Below the pieces are notes generated by a model. The model saw nothing but the letters and a program-made list of their open reading frames with translations, ran no database searches and had not been told where the DNA came from. This document shows, piece after piece, positions 7,125 to 14,957 of a DNA stretch of 64,000 bases (position 1 is its first letter; each line of letters opens with the position of its first letter). The stretch spans positions 188,501 through 252,500 of the forward strand of contig NZ_QYUM01000003.1 of the NCBI RefSeq assembly GCF_003590775.1. Direction: 5' to 3'. This stretch comes from Sphingomonas cavernae. Lineage in GTDB: Bacteria; Pseudomonadota; Alphaproteobacteria; Sphingomonadales; Sphingomonadaceae. The translations under genes and the position numbers were made by a program.

Positions 7125-10100
7125 GTGGACGCCATCGAACTCGCGAGGCAGCATGCCGCACGCCTCCACGACGCGGTGGTGGCGGACGGGACCGATGCAT
7201 GGAACCCTCTCGCCGTCGCGACGGCCGTGGCAAAGGCGAAGGAACTGGACGTCGAGCCCATCGAACCGGGCAGCCCTCTTCTGTCGGATGGTCGGGCCCA
7301 CTTCGATCCGACGGCGCGCGCGATCCGGCACGAGGATTGTGGTGACGACTTCCACAAGGCCTTTCTCATCTCCCACGAGCTCGGGCACGCATCGTTGGGC
7401 GACGACCGCGTCGAGCACACGGCGCACAAGATCGATCCCGCCCGGTCGTCCGAAGCCGCGCCGGTCGGCGAGGACAGGGTCACCGACTACAGCAGACGGC
7501 AGCGCCGGGAGGTCCAGATGGACCTGTTCGGGCGCGAACTGCTCCTTCCGCGCCATCGGGTTCGCGCCCTGCATCTCGACGGGATGACCGCCACTCAGAT
7601 CGCGGAACGGCTGGGCGCGCCATTCGAGGTCGTGGCCCAGCAGTTGCTGGACGCGCTGCTCCTTCCGCCCATCGCGCACGAGGAACCGGCATTAGCCCCG
7701 GCGCCGGTAAGGCAGCTGAACAACGAGCAGCGCGCAGCGGCGTCGTACCGTGGTCCCGCCTATCTGCTGGAGGCGGGACCCGGCACCGGGAAGACCCAGA
7801 CGCTGGTGGAGCGGGTGACGTTGCTCGTCGACGAGGGCGTCGATCCGCGCTCGATCCTCGTCCTCACCTTCTCCAACAAGGCGGCCGGGGAGCTGTCGGA
7901 TCGGATCGCCTCCCTGCGACCGGAGGCTGCGTCCGCCATGTGGATCGGCACCTTCCACGCGTTCGGTTTGGACCTAGTACGCCGACGTCATCGCGACCTT
8001 GGTTACGATCGCGAACCCCGCCTGATGGACCGGTCCGAGGCGATTGCGTTGCTGGAGCATGAGTACCTGTCGCTCGGTCTCGTCCACCATCAGGAGCTGT
8101 GGGATCCGGCGCGGCCGCTGAAGGACATGCTCTCGGCCATATCGCGGGCGAAGGACGAGGTCGCCGATGCGACGAGGTTCGCCGACCTCTCGCGCCTGAT
8201 GCTCGATGCCGCGACAACTGTCGAGGAGCGCGAGGCGGCGGAGCGCTGCGGGGAGGTAGCGCTCGTGTACGAGCGCTACGAGCAACTGAAGCGCTGCGCG
8301 GTTGCCATCGACTTCGGCGACCTCGTCGCCCTTCCCGTCACACTCCTCGAAAGCATGCCGTCGATCGCTCAGGAACTGCGCGGCATCCATCAGCACGTCC
8401 TCGTCGACGAGTATCAGGACGTGAACCGCAGCAGCGTTCGGCTCCTCCAGTTGCTGACCGATGGCGGCCGCGACCTATGGGCGGTGGGTGATGCGCGACA
8501 GGCGATCTACCGCTTCCGCGGTGCGTCCTCCTACAACATGTCGCGCTTCGCCGAGGACTTCCCGGGAGCGCAGGGGGGAAGGCTCCGGGTCAACTACCGC
8601 TCAACCCCTGAAATCGTCGCGTCATTCTCCGCCTTCGGGCAGGACATGGCCGCTGGCACGGGCGACGCCAGCCTCGAAGCGAACCGGCCTAGAAGCGGCA
8701 GCCGCCCGGATCACGTGACGTTCGGCGACAACGACGATGAAGCGGACGCGCTGGCCGACGAGATTCTGGCGCTTAAGCCTTCGATCGGCTTCCGGGGGCA
8801 GGCGGTGCTCTGCCCCGGCAATGATCGCCTCGCCCGGCTCGGCGGTGAACTCGAACGTCGCGGTATACCCGTACTCTACCTGGGCAATCTGTTCGACAGG
8901 CCTGAGGTCAAGGATCTGCTGGCCCTGCTTTCGCTGCTCGTCGACCGGCGGGCCATGGCGCTTGTGCGCCATCCGACGCTGCCGGGACTCGACGCACGCC
9001 TCGGGCTCACGGGTGCCGCGGCCGTCGTCGAGCACCTCCGCCAGAGCGACGTGGCACCGCTCGCGTGGACGTCTCGGCCCAGTGAAATCACCGGGGTCAC
9101 GGACGAAGACGCGGCGGTCCTCTCGGATCTCGCCGTCGTGCTGACCGGATTCAGCGAGGAGAGCCGCCCCTGGCCGGTGCTCGCCCGCGTCCTGCTGGAC
9201 CGGACCCGCGCCGCCGCACTGCTCTCCGAGGCAGACGACGTCGCGGGACGCTCGATGGGCGTGGCCGTCTGGCAGTTCATGGGCTTCCTGCGAGCCGCAC
9301 GACCCGGCCAGGGCCTACCTATCCAGAACCTCCTCGACTCCATCCGGCGTCTCGTGATGCTCGCCGACGAGCGAGATCTGCGGCAGCTGCCGATCGCAGC
9401 CCAAGGTATCGACGCGGTCCGCCTGATGACGATCCATGGCAGCAAGGGCCTGGAGTTTCCGGCGGTCCACGTGATGGGGCTCAACAAGAACTCCATGCCG
9501 CGGGCCGCCCGACGCCCCGCCTGTCCCGTACCGGACGGCATGATCGACGGCGCCGAGGGCGGCACCGTCGCCATCGCCAAAGCAGACCATGAGCTCGAAC
9601 AGGAATGCCTGTTCTACGTCGCAGCATCCCGCGCGCGCGATCGACTGCTCGTCTATTCCGCGACGAAGGATGCGGGCGGCAGGAATCGCAATCCGTCCCC
9701 CTATGTCGCAAGACTCGCACCGATCACGCAGCGGTCAGCGACCAAGCACGTCGACCGCCAACCCGACCCCGAACTCCTCCCGCTGCCGATCCGCGTCGGG
9801 CCACCTCTCGTCCTGACCACCGCGCAGCTGGACCTGTACACCCGCTGCCCGCGCCGCTTCCTATACACGCATGTTCTCGGGACCGGCGGGAAGCGGACGC
9901 CCACCACGCTCTCGCGGATGCACGACATCGTACGCGCGGTGGTGAACGACATGGCCCGCATCGAGCCCGACGCGTGCACGCAGATGGAGGCGGAGGAGAT
10001 GCTCGCCGCCGCCTGGTCGATCAGCCCGTTGGCGGGAGAGGAATACCGTCTCCATCGCGAGGCCGCCCTGCTTCTCGTGCAACGCTTCGCGTCTTCACGC

Positions 10101-10523
10101 GCGGGCGGGCGGCGCGTCGAGATCGAGGCGTTCCAGGCGGTCATCCGCGACGATGTGGTGACCGCACGGGCGGACGACGTCATCGTTGGGAGTGACGGAA
10201 GGCACATGGCGCGCGTCGTGCGGACGGGGCACGCCTCTTCTAGCGCCGGGCAGGGGCTCGCCGATGCGGCATTCCAGATGGCCGCCGCCAGCATGCCTCA
10301 TTGCGGCATCGAGATCCTCCATCTGTCGGACGCCGGTCCGGCCATCGCAGTCGCCTTCGACGCCAACAAACTCGGCAAACAGCGCGAGAAGCTGGTGACG
10401 GCGCTTGCGGAAATTAGCGCCGGTCGCTTCGCCCCGGAGCGTTCGGAACGAACATGCCCGTTTTGCCCGGCGTTCTACACCTGCGGCCCGATCGCCTGCG
10501 GGTCGCTGCAAAAAAATCTCTGA
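7125..10523 (+). CDS. ImmA/IrrE metallopeptidase - UvrD helicase - AddB-like Fe-S nuclease-domain fusion
   Basis: A 1132-residue protein with a GTG start 9 bp after the previous gene. Residues 1-190 are a COG2856 zinc peptidase: HELGH at 84-88, then a possible third ligand in RREVQMDLFGRELLLP. A full UvrD/Rep superfamily 1 helicase follows: AGPGTGKT, DEYQD, GDARQAIYRFRG, VNYRSTPEI, TIHGSKGLEFPAV and YVAASRARDRLLV. The C-terminus resembles the AddB/RecB-type nuclease with a 4Fe-4S cluster: C908 in YTRCPRRF and C1111, C1114, C1120 in CPFCPAFYTC. The expected catalytic DYK of vvDYKTG reads as VVR in ARVVRTG, so the nuclease is probably inactive. Sensor helicase coupled to regulatory proteolysis is my inference. 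Confidence 0.85.
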   Translation: MDAIELARQHAARLHDAVVADGTDAWNPLAVATAVAKAKELDVEPIEPGSPLLSDGRAHFDPTARAIRHEDCGDDFHKAFLISHELGHASLGDDRVEHTAHKIDPARSSEAAPVGEDRVTDYSRRQRREVQMDLFGRELLLPRHRVRALHLDGMTATQIAERLGAPFEVVAQQLLDALLLPPIAHEEPALAPAPVRQLNNEQRAAASYRGPAYLLEAGPGTGKTQTLVERVTLLVDEGVDPRSILVLTFSNKAAGELSDRIASLRPEAASAMWIGTFHAFGLDLVRRRHRDLGYDREPRLMDRSEAIALLEHEYLSLGLVHHQELWDPARPLKDMLSAISRAKDEVADATRFADLSRLMLDAATTVEEREAAERCGEVALVYERYEQLKRCAVAIDFGDLVALPVTLLESMPSIAQELRGIHQHVLVDEYQDVNRSSVRLLQLLTDGGRDLWAVGDARQAIYRFRGASSYNMSRFAEDFPGAQGGRLRVNYRSTPEIVASFSAFGQDMAAGTGDASLEANRPRSGSRPDHVTFGDNDDEADALADEILALKPSIGFRGQAVLCPGNDRLARLGGELERRGIPVLYLGNLFDRPEVKDLLALLSLLVDRRAMALVRHPTLPGLDARLGLTGAAAVVEHLRQSDVAPLAWTSRPSEITGVTDEDAAVLSDLAVVLTGFSEESRPWPVLARVLLDRTRAAALLSEADDVAGRSMGVAVWQFMGFLRAARPGQGLPIQNLLDSIRRLVMLADERDLRQLPIAAQGIDAVRLMTIHGSKGLEFPAVHVMGLNKNSMPRAARRPACPVPDGMIDGAEGGTVAIAKADHELEQECLFYVAASRARDRLLVYSATKDAGGRNRNPSPYVARLAPITQRSATKHVDRQPDPELLPLPIRVGPPLVLTTAQLDLYTRCPRRFLYTHVLGTGGKRTPTTLSRMHDIVRAVVNDMARIEPDACTQMEAEEMLAAAWSISPLAGEEYRLHREAALLLVQRFASSRAGGRRVEIEAFQAVIRDDVVTARADDVIVGSDGRHMARVVRTGHASSSAGQGLADAAFQMAAASMPHCGIEILHLSDAGPAIAVAFDANKLGKQREKLVTALAEISAGRFAPERSERTCPFCPAFYTCGPIACGSLQKNL

Positions 10524-10606
10524 GGGAATTACCGGTCGTCCCTGGCTGGGGGATTTGCCCTTTGAGACCGCCGCATGCCGCCGCGGTCGCGATGAGGTAA
10601 ACACAG

Positions 10607-11353
10607 ATGACCCCCACCGAAATCCTGATCGACGTCGACGACGTCTCCGATGCCATCCTCGAAGGCCGCGCGCTGCGTCCGGGGCGCTACCGCGTCTCTT
10701 TTGCCATTGACGGCATCGACTTCGCCCCCACTATCCTCGACGATCCGGTTCCGCTCGGCCGGCAGATCCAGAAGGCGGGCGGCGCCACCCCGATCGACAA
10801 CTTCGCTCTGTTCACCATCACGAGCGAAGGCGACTTCGAGGACGTCCGTCCCGACGAGGAGGTCGACCTGCATGGCCGCGGCGTCCACCGCTTCATCGCC
10901 TTCAGCGGCGACCCGTTGTATCGGGTGAAGCTCAACGACAGCCGCATCGTCTGGGGCATGACCTTGATCCCCGAGACGGTCCTCCGCTCGCTCGCCGGCA
11001 TCGGCGAGGAGGAGGCGGTCTTCCTCGAAGTCCGCGGCGGCACCGACCGGCTCATCCCGCCCGGCAGCGATGTGGACCTCACCGGCGAAGGGGTCGAGCG
11101 CTTCATCACCGCCCCGCACAAGCAGACATACCGCTTCTTCGTGAACGGCAAGCCCTACGAGACCGACAAGAAGAAGCTGACCGGCGCCCAGATCAAGGCG
11201 ATGGTGCCCGACTGGGATCCGACCCACGATCTCGCGCTGGAGGGCGAAGGGGACGATCCCGACCGGATCATCGCCGACGACGAGACAATCAGCCTCGACC
11301 CGAAGCACGGCATCCGCCGCTTCTCGTCGGTGCCGAAGGCGAACTTCGGCTGA
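10607..11353 (+). CDS. Multiubiquitin-type protein with three ubiquitin-like domains (BubA/BilA-like)
   Basis: A 248-residue protein with three tandem beta-grasp repeats, about residues 26-100, 104-170 and 174-248. Each ends in a related strand: VDLHGRGVHRFIAF, VDLTGEGVERFITAP and ISLDPKHGIRRFSSVP. The chain ends in ANFG, so a C-terminal Gly is already exposed for adenylation by an E1 without proteolytic trimming. This matches the multiubiquitin domain proteins encoded with E1, E2 and JAB proteins in bacteria. An RBS (gatgagg) precedes the ATG. It is presumably the modifier attached to target proteins by the next two gene products. Confidence 0.9.
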   Translation: MTPTEILIDVDDVSDAILEGRALRPGRYRVSFAIDGIDFAPTILDDPVPLGRQIQKAGGATPIDNFALFTITSEGDFEDVRPDEEVDLHGRGVHRFIAFSGDPLYRVKLNDSRIVWGMTLIPETVLRSLAGIGEEEAVFLEVRGGTDRLIPPGSDVDLTGEGVERFITAPHKQTYRFFVNGKPYETDKKKLTGAQIKAMVPDWDPTHDLALEGEGDDPDRIIADDETISLDPKHGIRRFSSVPKANFG

Positions 11354-11736
11354 TGTCCGGCATCCTCACCATGCAGCTGGAGCAGCTGCGGGAGCGCTTC
11401 GGCGACGTGCAGTCCCGGCCGATGGCGAGCGGCACCACGCTCGTCGCCGTGCGGGGTGTGCACCTGCCGGAGGGGTGGTCGAAGGCCTCGACCACCATCC
11501 GCTTTCTCATCCCGCCGGGATACCCGTTCGCCCAGCTCGACTGCTTCTGGGCGGATGCCGACCTGCGTCTCACCGGCGGGGCGATGCCGCAAAGTTCGGC
11601 GCCGAACGGCATCCCCGAGACCACCGAGATGGGTTTGTGGTTCTCCTGGCACCTCACCGGCGCCTGGAACCCCAATCGCGACACGCTCTCCTCATGGATG
11701 AACGTCGTGATCGAGCGCATGAGGCAGGTGCGATGA
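11353..11736 (+). CDS. E2-like conjugating protein (prokaryotic E2 family E)
   Basis: A 127-residue protein whose start shares one base with the previous stop (TGATG). The E2 fold is indicated by FLIPPGYPFAQLDCFWAD, the PxxYPF-type turn, and by WFSWHLTGAWNPNRDTL, which corresponds to the segment around the catalytic site and the following helix. The only Cys (C64) lies in the strand after PPGYPF, not at the catalytic position. By spacing from W105-N-P, the canonical Cys position falls near F97/S98. Related diverged bacterial E2 proteins have been reported, as I recall, to act through Ser; that fits but is not proven here. It should receive the ubiquitin-like protein from the JAB-E1 fusion. 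Confidence 0.85.
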   Translation: MSGILTMQLEQLRERFGDVQSRPMASGTTLVAVRGVHLPEGWSKASTTIRFLIPPGYPFAQLDCFWADADLRLTGGAMPQSSAPNGIPETTEMGLWFSWHLTGAWNPNRDTLSSWMNVVIERMRQVR

Positions 11737-13079
11737 GCGGGATCCGCTTCGCCGCGCCGGCCTACTCCGGCCTGACGTCGAGCTTGCTCGACGCCGACGG
11801 CCTGGAGAGCTGCGCCATCGCCTACGCCCATCACGATGCCGCCACCAGCACGTGGATCGTCGGCGACGCCGTGCCGGTGCCGGAGGACGCCTATGAACGC
11901 CGGGACTGCGTGTCCGCGGTGCTCAAACCGTCCTTCCTCATCGACGTCGCCAACCGCAGCCGGGTGACCGGCATGGCCGTGATCGCCATCCACACGCATC
12001 CGGGCAGCTCGGGATATCCGCACTTCTCGTCGATCGACGACGAGGGCGAGACCGAACTCGCTCCCTATTTCGCCCAGCGCGGGGCGGCCGTGCCGCACGT
12101 CGCGCTTGTGATCGGACCGGAGGGCTGCCGTGCCAGGGTGCTCGGTGCGGGGGAGAGCATCGACGTATGGGAGGTGGGAGAGCGGCTCTTGCTTCATTCG
12201 CCCATGCCCGGCCGCGCTGCCCAGAAGAGGGACGACCGGCAGGTGCGTGCATTCGGTGAGCCGGGGCAACGCCTGCTGCGTCGGCTCCGCTTCGGCGTCA
12301 TCGGCGCTGGCGGCACCGGATCACTCGTCTGTCAGCAGCTGGCCCATCTGGGCGCGTCGTGGATCACGGTCATCGACCCCGATCTGGTCGAGGCCACGAA
12401 CCTCAACCGCCTCGTAGGGTCCGTTCCGTCGGACGTCGGCACACCGAAGGTCGACGTGGCGGCGAGGATGATCCGCGCCATCAACCCCGACGCCACCGTC
12501 ATCCCCCTACGGGCCGACATCGTCGACGAAGATGTGGCCAAGCTGCTCGCCACGTTCGACTTCGTGCTGCTCTGCACCGACTCCCACGCGAGCCGGGCCG
12601 TCGTCTGCCAGGCGGCCTACCAATATCTGGTGCCGGCGATCGACATGGGCGTCAGCATCACCGTCGCGAACGGCGGGGTGACCCACATCACCGGACGTGT
12701 GCAGATGCTTGCGCCGGGTCTGCCGTGCCTTACCTGTTCGGGCACACTGGACGGCGAGGTGATCCGGCGCGAGATGCAGACGCCGGAGCAGCGCGCCGCC
12801 GATCCCTACGTGCATGGCGTCCGCGAGCCGCAGCCCGCGGTGTTGTCCATCAATTCGACCGTGAGCTCGCTGGCCGTCACTATGCTGCTCGGCGCCGTCA
12901 CGCCAGTGCCGGTGAAGCCGCGCCACCAGACGTACGACGGTATCCGCGGGAGAGTGAGGGAGATCGCCGTCGCCGTGCAGTCGCAATGCATCGTTTGCTC
13001 CCCTGCGGGCGCGCTGGCCAAGGGGCCGACCTGGAACCTGCCGGTCCGTCCGGCCCGTCCTGAGGGGGATGACCGATGA
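11733..13079 (+). CDS. JAB isopeptidase - E1/ThiF adenylyltransferase fusion
   Basis: A 448-residue protein, start overlapping the E2 stop by 4 bp (ATGA). Residues 1-150 form a JAB/JAMM metalloprotease domain with H87-T-H89-P and S99-S-I-D102, slightly longer spacing than canonical HxHx10D. Residues 185-448 form a ThiF/E1 domain: GAGGTGS at 191-197, IDPDLVEATNLNR at 214-226, and two zinc pairs CxxC at 332/335 and 419/422. No Cys lies between the zinc pairs, where an E1 thioester Cys would often sit, so it may adenylate and pass on the modifier without a classical thioester. The JAB part would remove conjugates or trim the modifier. Confidence 0.9.
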   Translation: MSGIRFAAPAYSGLTSSLLDADGLESCAIAYAHHDAATSTWIVGDAVPVPEDAYERRDCVSAVLKPSFLIDVANRSRVTGMAVIAIHTHPGSSGYPHFSSIDDEGETELAPYFAQRGAAVPHVALVIGPEGCRARVLGAGESIDVWEVGERLLLHSPMPGRAAQKRDDRQVRAFGEPGQRLLRRLRFGVIGAGGTGSLVCQQLAHLGASWITVIDPDLVEATNLNRLVGSVPSDVGTPKVDVAARMIRAINPDATVIPLRADIVDEDVAKLLATFDFVLLCTDSHASRAVVCQAAYQYLVPAIDMGVSITVANGGVTHITGRVQMLAPGLPCLTCSGTLDGEVIRREMQTPEQRAADPYVHGVREPQPAVLSINSTVSSLAVTMLLGAVTPVPVKPRHQTYDGIRGRVREIAVAVQSQCIVCSPAGALAKGPTWNLPVRPARPEGDDR

Positions 13080-13612
13080 GGCCGCCCGCACACATGATCC
13101 GAATGGTTGGGGAGGCCGAATATCGGGATCAAGCGGAGGCCTCCCTTGAGGCCCCGGGCGATGCGTCGATGGTGTTTCGCGCCCGGCCCCGTTCGATAGT
13201 GATGGCGTGCCCCGACGGTTGCGGTGAGACGCTCGTGATCAACCTCGACAGCCGCGCTGACAAGGCTTGGCGGCTGGACATGCGTGGCGGAGGATTGACC
13301 CTCTTCCCGTCGGTGTGGCGCGACGGGGGGTGCGAGAGCCACTTCATCGTCTGGCGCGGCCGCATCCTTTGGTGCGACAGGTTTGAGGAGGGGAACCGGG
13401 AACCGGCCTACGATGCGACGATCGAGCCGACTGTCCTCGCTGCGATGGATCCGATCGAGCCACGCAATGCCGTCGAAATGGCGGATGCGATCGACGAACT
13501 CGTGTGGGACGTGAACCGTGCGGCGGATCGCCTTGTAAGTCGAGGGCTCGCTCGCTCGCGCAAGGAAAACGGGGTGTGGGTGTTCACTCGTAAAGACGAA
13601 GCTAAAATCTGA
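13076..13612 (+). CDS. DUF6527 (BubE-type) protein of the ubiquitin-like operon
   Basis: A 178-residue protein overlapping the JAB-E1 stop by 4 bp. The DUF6527 signature is clear: CPDGCGETLVINL, LTLFPSVW and CESHFIVWRGRILWC. The conserved Ser-His in CESHF could be functional, and members of this family accompany multiubiquitin/E2/JAB-E1 operons. A role as a hydrolase or deconjugating enzyme has been suggested for it; I cannot confirm this from sequence. After about residue 105 there is an extra helical C-terminal region of about 70 residues with winged-helix character (AADRLVSRGLARSRKENGVW), so it may have a fused module. Confidence 0.85.
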   Translation: MRPPAHMIRMVGEAEYRDQAEASLEAPGDASMVFRARPRSIVMACPDGCGETLVINLDSRADKAWRLDMRGGGLTLFPSVWRDGGCESHFIVWRGRILWCDRFEEGNREPAYDATIEPTVLAAMDPIEPRNAVEMADAIDELVWDVNRAADRLVSRGLARSRKENGVWVFTRKDEAKI

Positions 13613-13674
13613 CGAAGGATCTCTCGATCACTTTCACATTCACTGCCTATCGCAGGGCAAGGGTATTTGCCAAC

Positions 13675-14955
13675 ATGCGACATCGACCCAAAAAGGGGGC
13701 AACATTGTCAAGCTTTCGATTCCTGCATGCTGCAGACATCCACTTGGACAGCCCATTGCATGGCCTCTCGCGGTATGAAGGGCTGCCTATTGAGGAGATC
13801 CGGTCGGCCACACGATCGGCGTTCGACAATTTGATTCAGTGCGCGATCGATGAGGCGGTGGATTTCGTCGTCATCGCCGGCGATCTTTTCGACGGCGATT
13901 GGCGCGACATGGGGACCGGACTTTATTTCGCGCGAGCTATGGGCCGGCTCGACCAGGCTGAAATCCCCGCTTTCGTGCTTGCCGGGAACCACGACGCCGC
14001 CTCCGTGATCTCACGCACGGTGCCTTGGCCCCCAAACGTGAAGCTCTTCGGTTCCCGCAGGCCCGAGACGCACCGGTTGCCGAACCTCGAGGTCGTCGTG
14101 CACGGCCAGAGCTTCTCCACTCCCGCGGTCACCGACAACCTCGTCCTGGCCTATCCGGCGGCCGATGATCACGCCTTCAACATCGGCATGCTGCACACCG
14201 CGCTTGCAGGAAGGCCGGGCCACGCCGCTTACGCGCCTTGCAGCTTGGATGACCTTCGCTCCAAGGGCTACGACTACTGGGCACTGGGTCACGTTCACGA
14301 GTTCGAGATCGTGAGCCGGGATCCCTACGTGGTCTTCCCAGGCAACGTGCAGGGCAGAACCATTCGAGAGACCGGAGCCAAAGGCGTGGTGATCGTCACG
14401 GTGGTCGACCGTGAGGTGACCGCGCTCGAGCGGGTCGAGCTTGATGTCATCCGCTGGATTCGGCTGGATGTCGACTGCGTGGGCGCGCTCGACGATGATG
14501 TCGGCGATCTGGTGAGAGCGGAGCTCGGCCGCCTCCACAGTTCAAACGGATCTGGTCGCCCGCTTGTGGCCCGGGTCACACTGGTCGGCGAGACCGTGGC
14601 CGCCGGAGCCCTGCACGACCGCGCGGCGTCGCTACGCGACGACGTCCGCGCCATCGCCGGCTCGATCTCGCCCAATCTTTTTGTCGAGAAGGTAAAGGTG
14701 CTCGTGAGCGAACCTGCTCGGGAAGGCGTTACCATGGGCGAGGACCTCGGCTTGCTCATCGACGAGGCCGCGACCGACCCCGACCTTGCCGCCGCTATCA
14801 AGGCAGATCTCGATAGGTTCATGATCGCTGCCGGCACGACGCTTGGCGAACCGGAGGAGGGCGAACTCCGCTTGTCGGCGGCGCAAGATGATTGGTCGTC
14901 CGTCCTCGCGACTGCGTCGACCGCATTGCGATCTCGCCTCACGAGAGGGGCCTGA
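13675..14955 (+). CDS. SbcD/YhaO-like metallophosphoesterase (DNA nuclease subunit)
   Basis: A protein of up to 426 residues with all metal-binding motifs of the Mre11/SbcD/YhaO family: HAADIHLDSP, GDLFDGDW, LAGNHDAAS and GHVHEF. It should act as a Mn-dependent nuclease with the ATPase encoded 2 bp downstream. The first ATG is at 13675 but lacks a good RBS. A TTG at 13705 is preceded by aaggggg and would give the typical short N-terminus SSFRFLHAADIH, so it may be the real start. The gap to the ubiquitin-like operon is 62 bp, so transcription could continue through. Confidence 0.88.
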   Translation: MRHRPKKGATLSSFRFLHAADIHLDSPLHGLSRYEGLPIEEIRSATRSAFDNLIQCAIDEAVDFVVIAGDLFDGDWRDMGTGLYFARAMGRLDQAEIPAFVLAGNHDAASVISRTVPWPPNVKLFGSRRPETHRLPNLEVVVHGQSFSTPAVTDNLVLAYPAADDHAFNIGMLHTALAGRPGHAAYAPCSLDDLRSKGYDYWALGHVHEFEIVSRDPYVVFPGNVQGRTIRETGAKGVVIVTVVDREVTALERVELDVIRWIRLDVDCVGALDDDVGDLVRAELGRLHSSNGSGRPLVARVTLVGETVAAGALHDRAASLRDDVRAIAGSISPNLFVEKVKVLVSEPAREGVTMGEDLGLLIDEAATDPDLAAAIKADLDRFMIAAGTTLGEPEEGELRLSAAQDDWSSVLATASTALRSRLTRGA

Positions 14956-14957
14956 CC

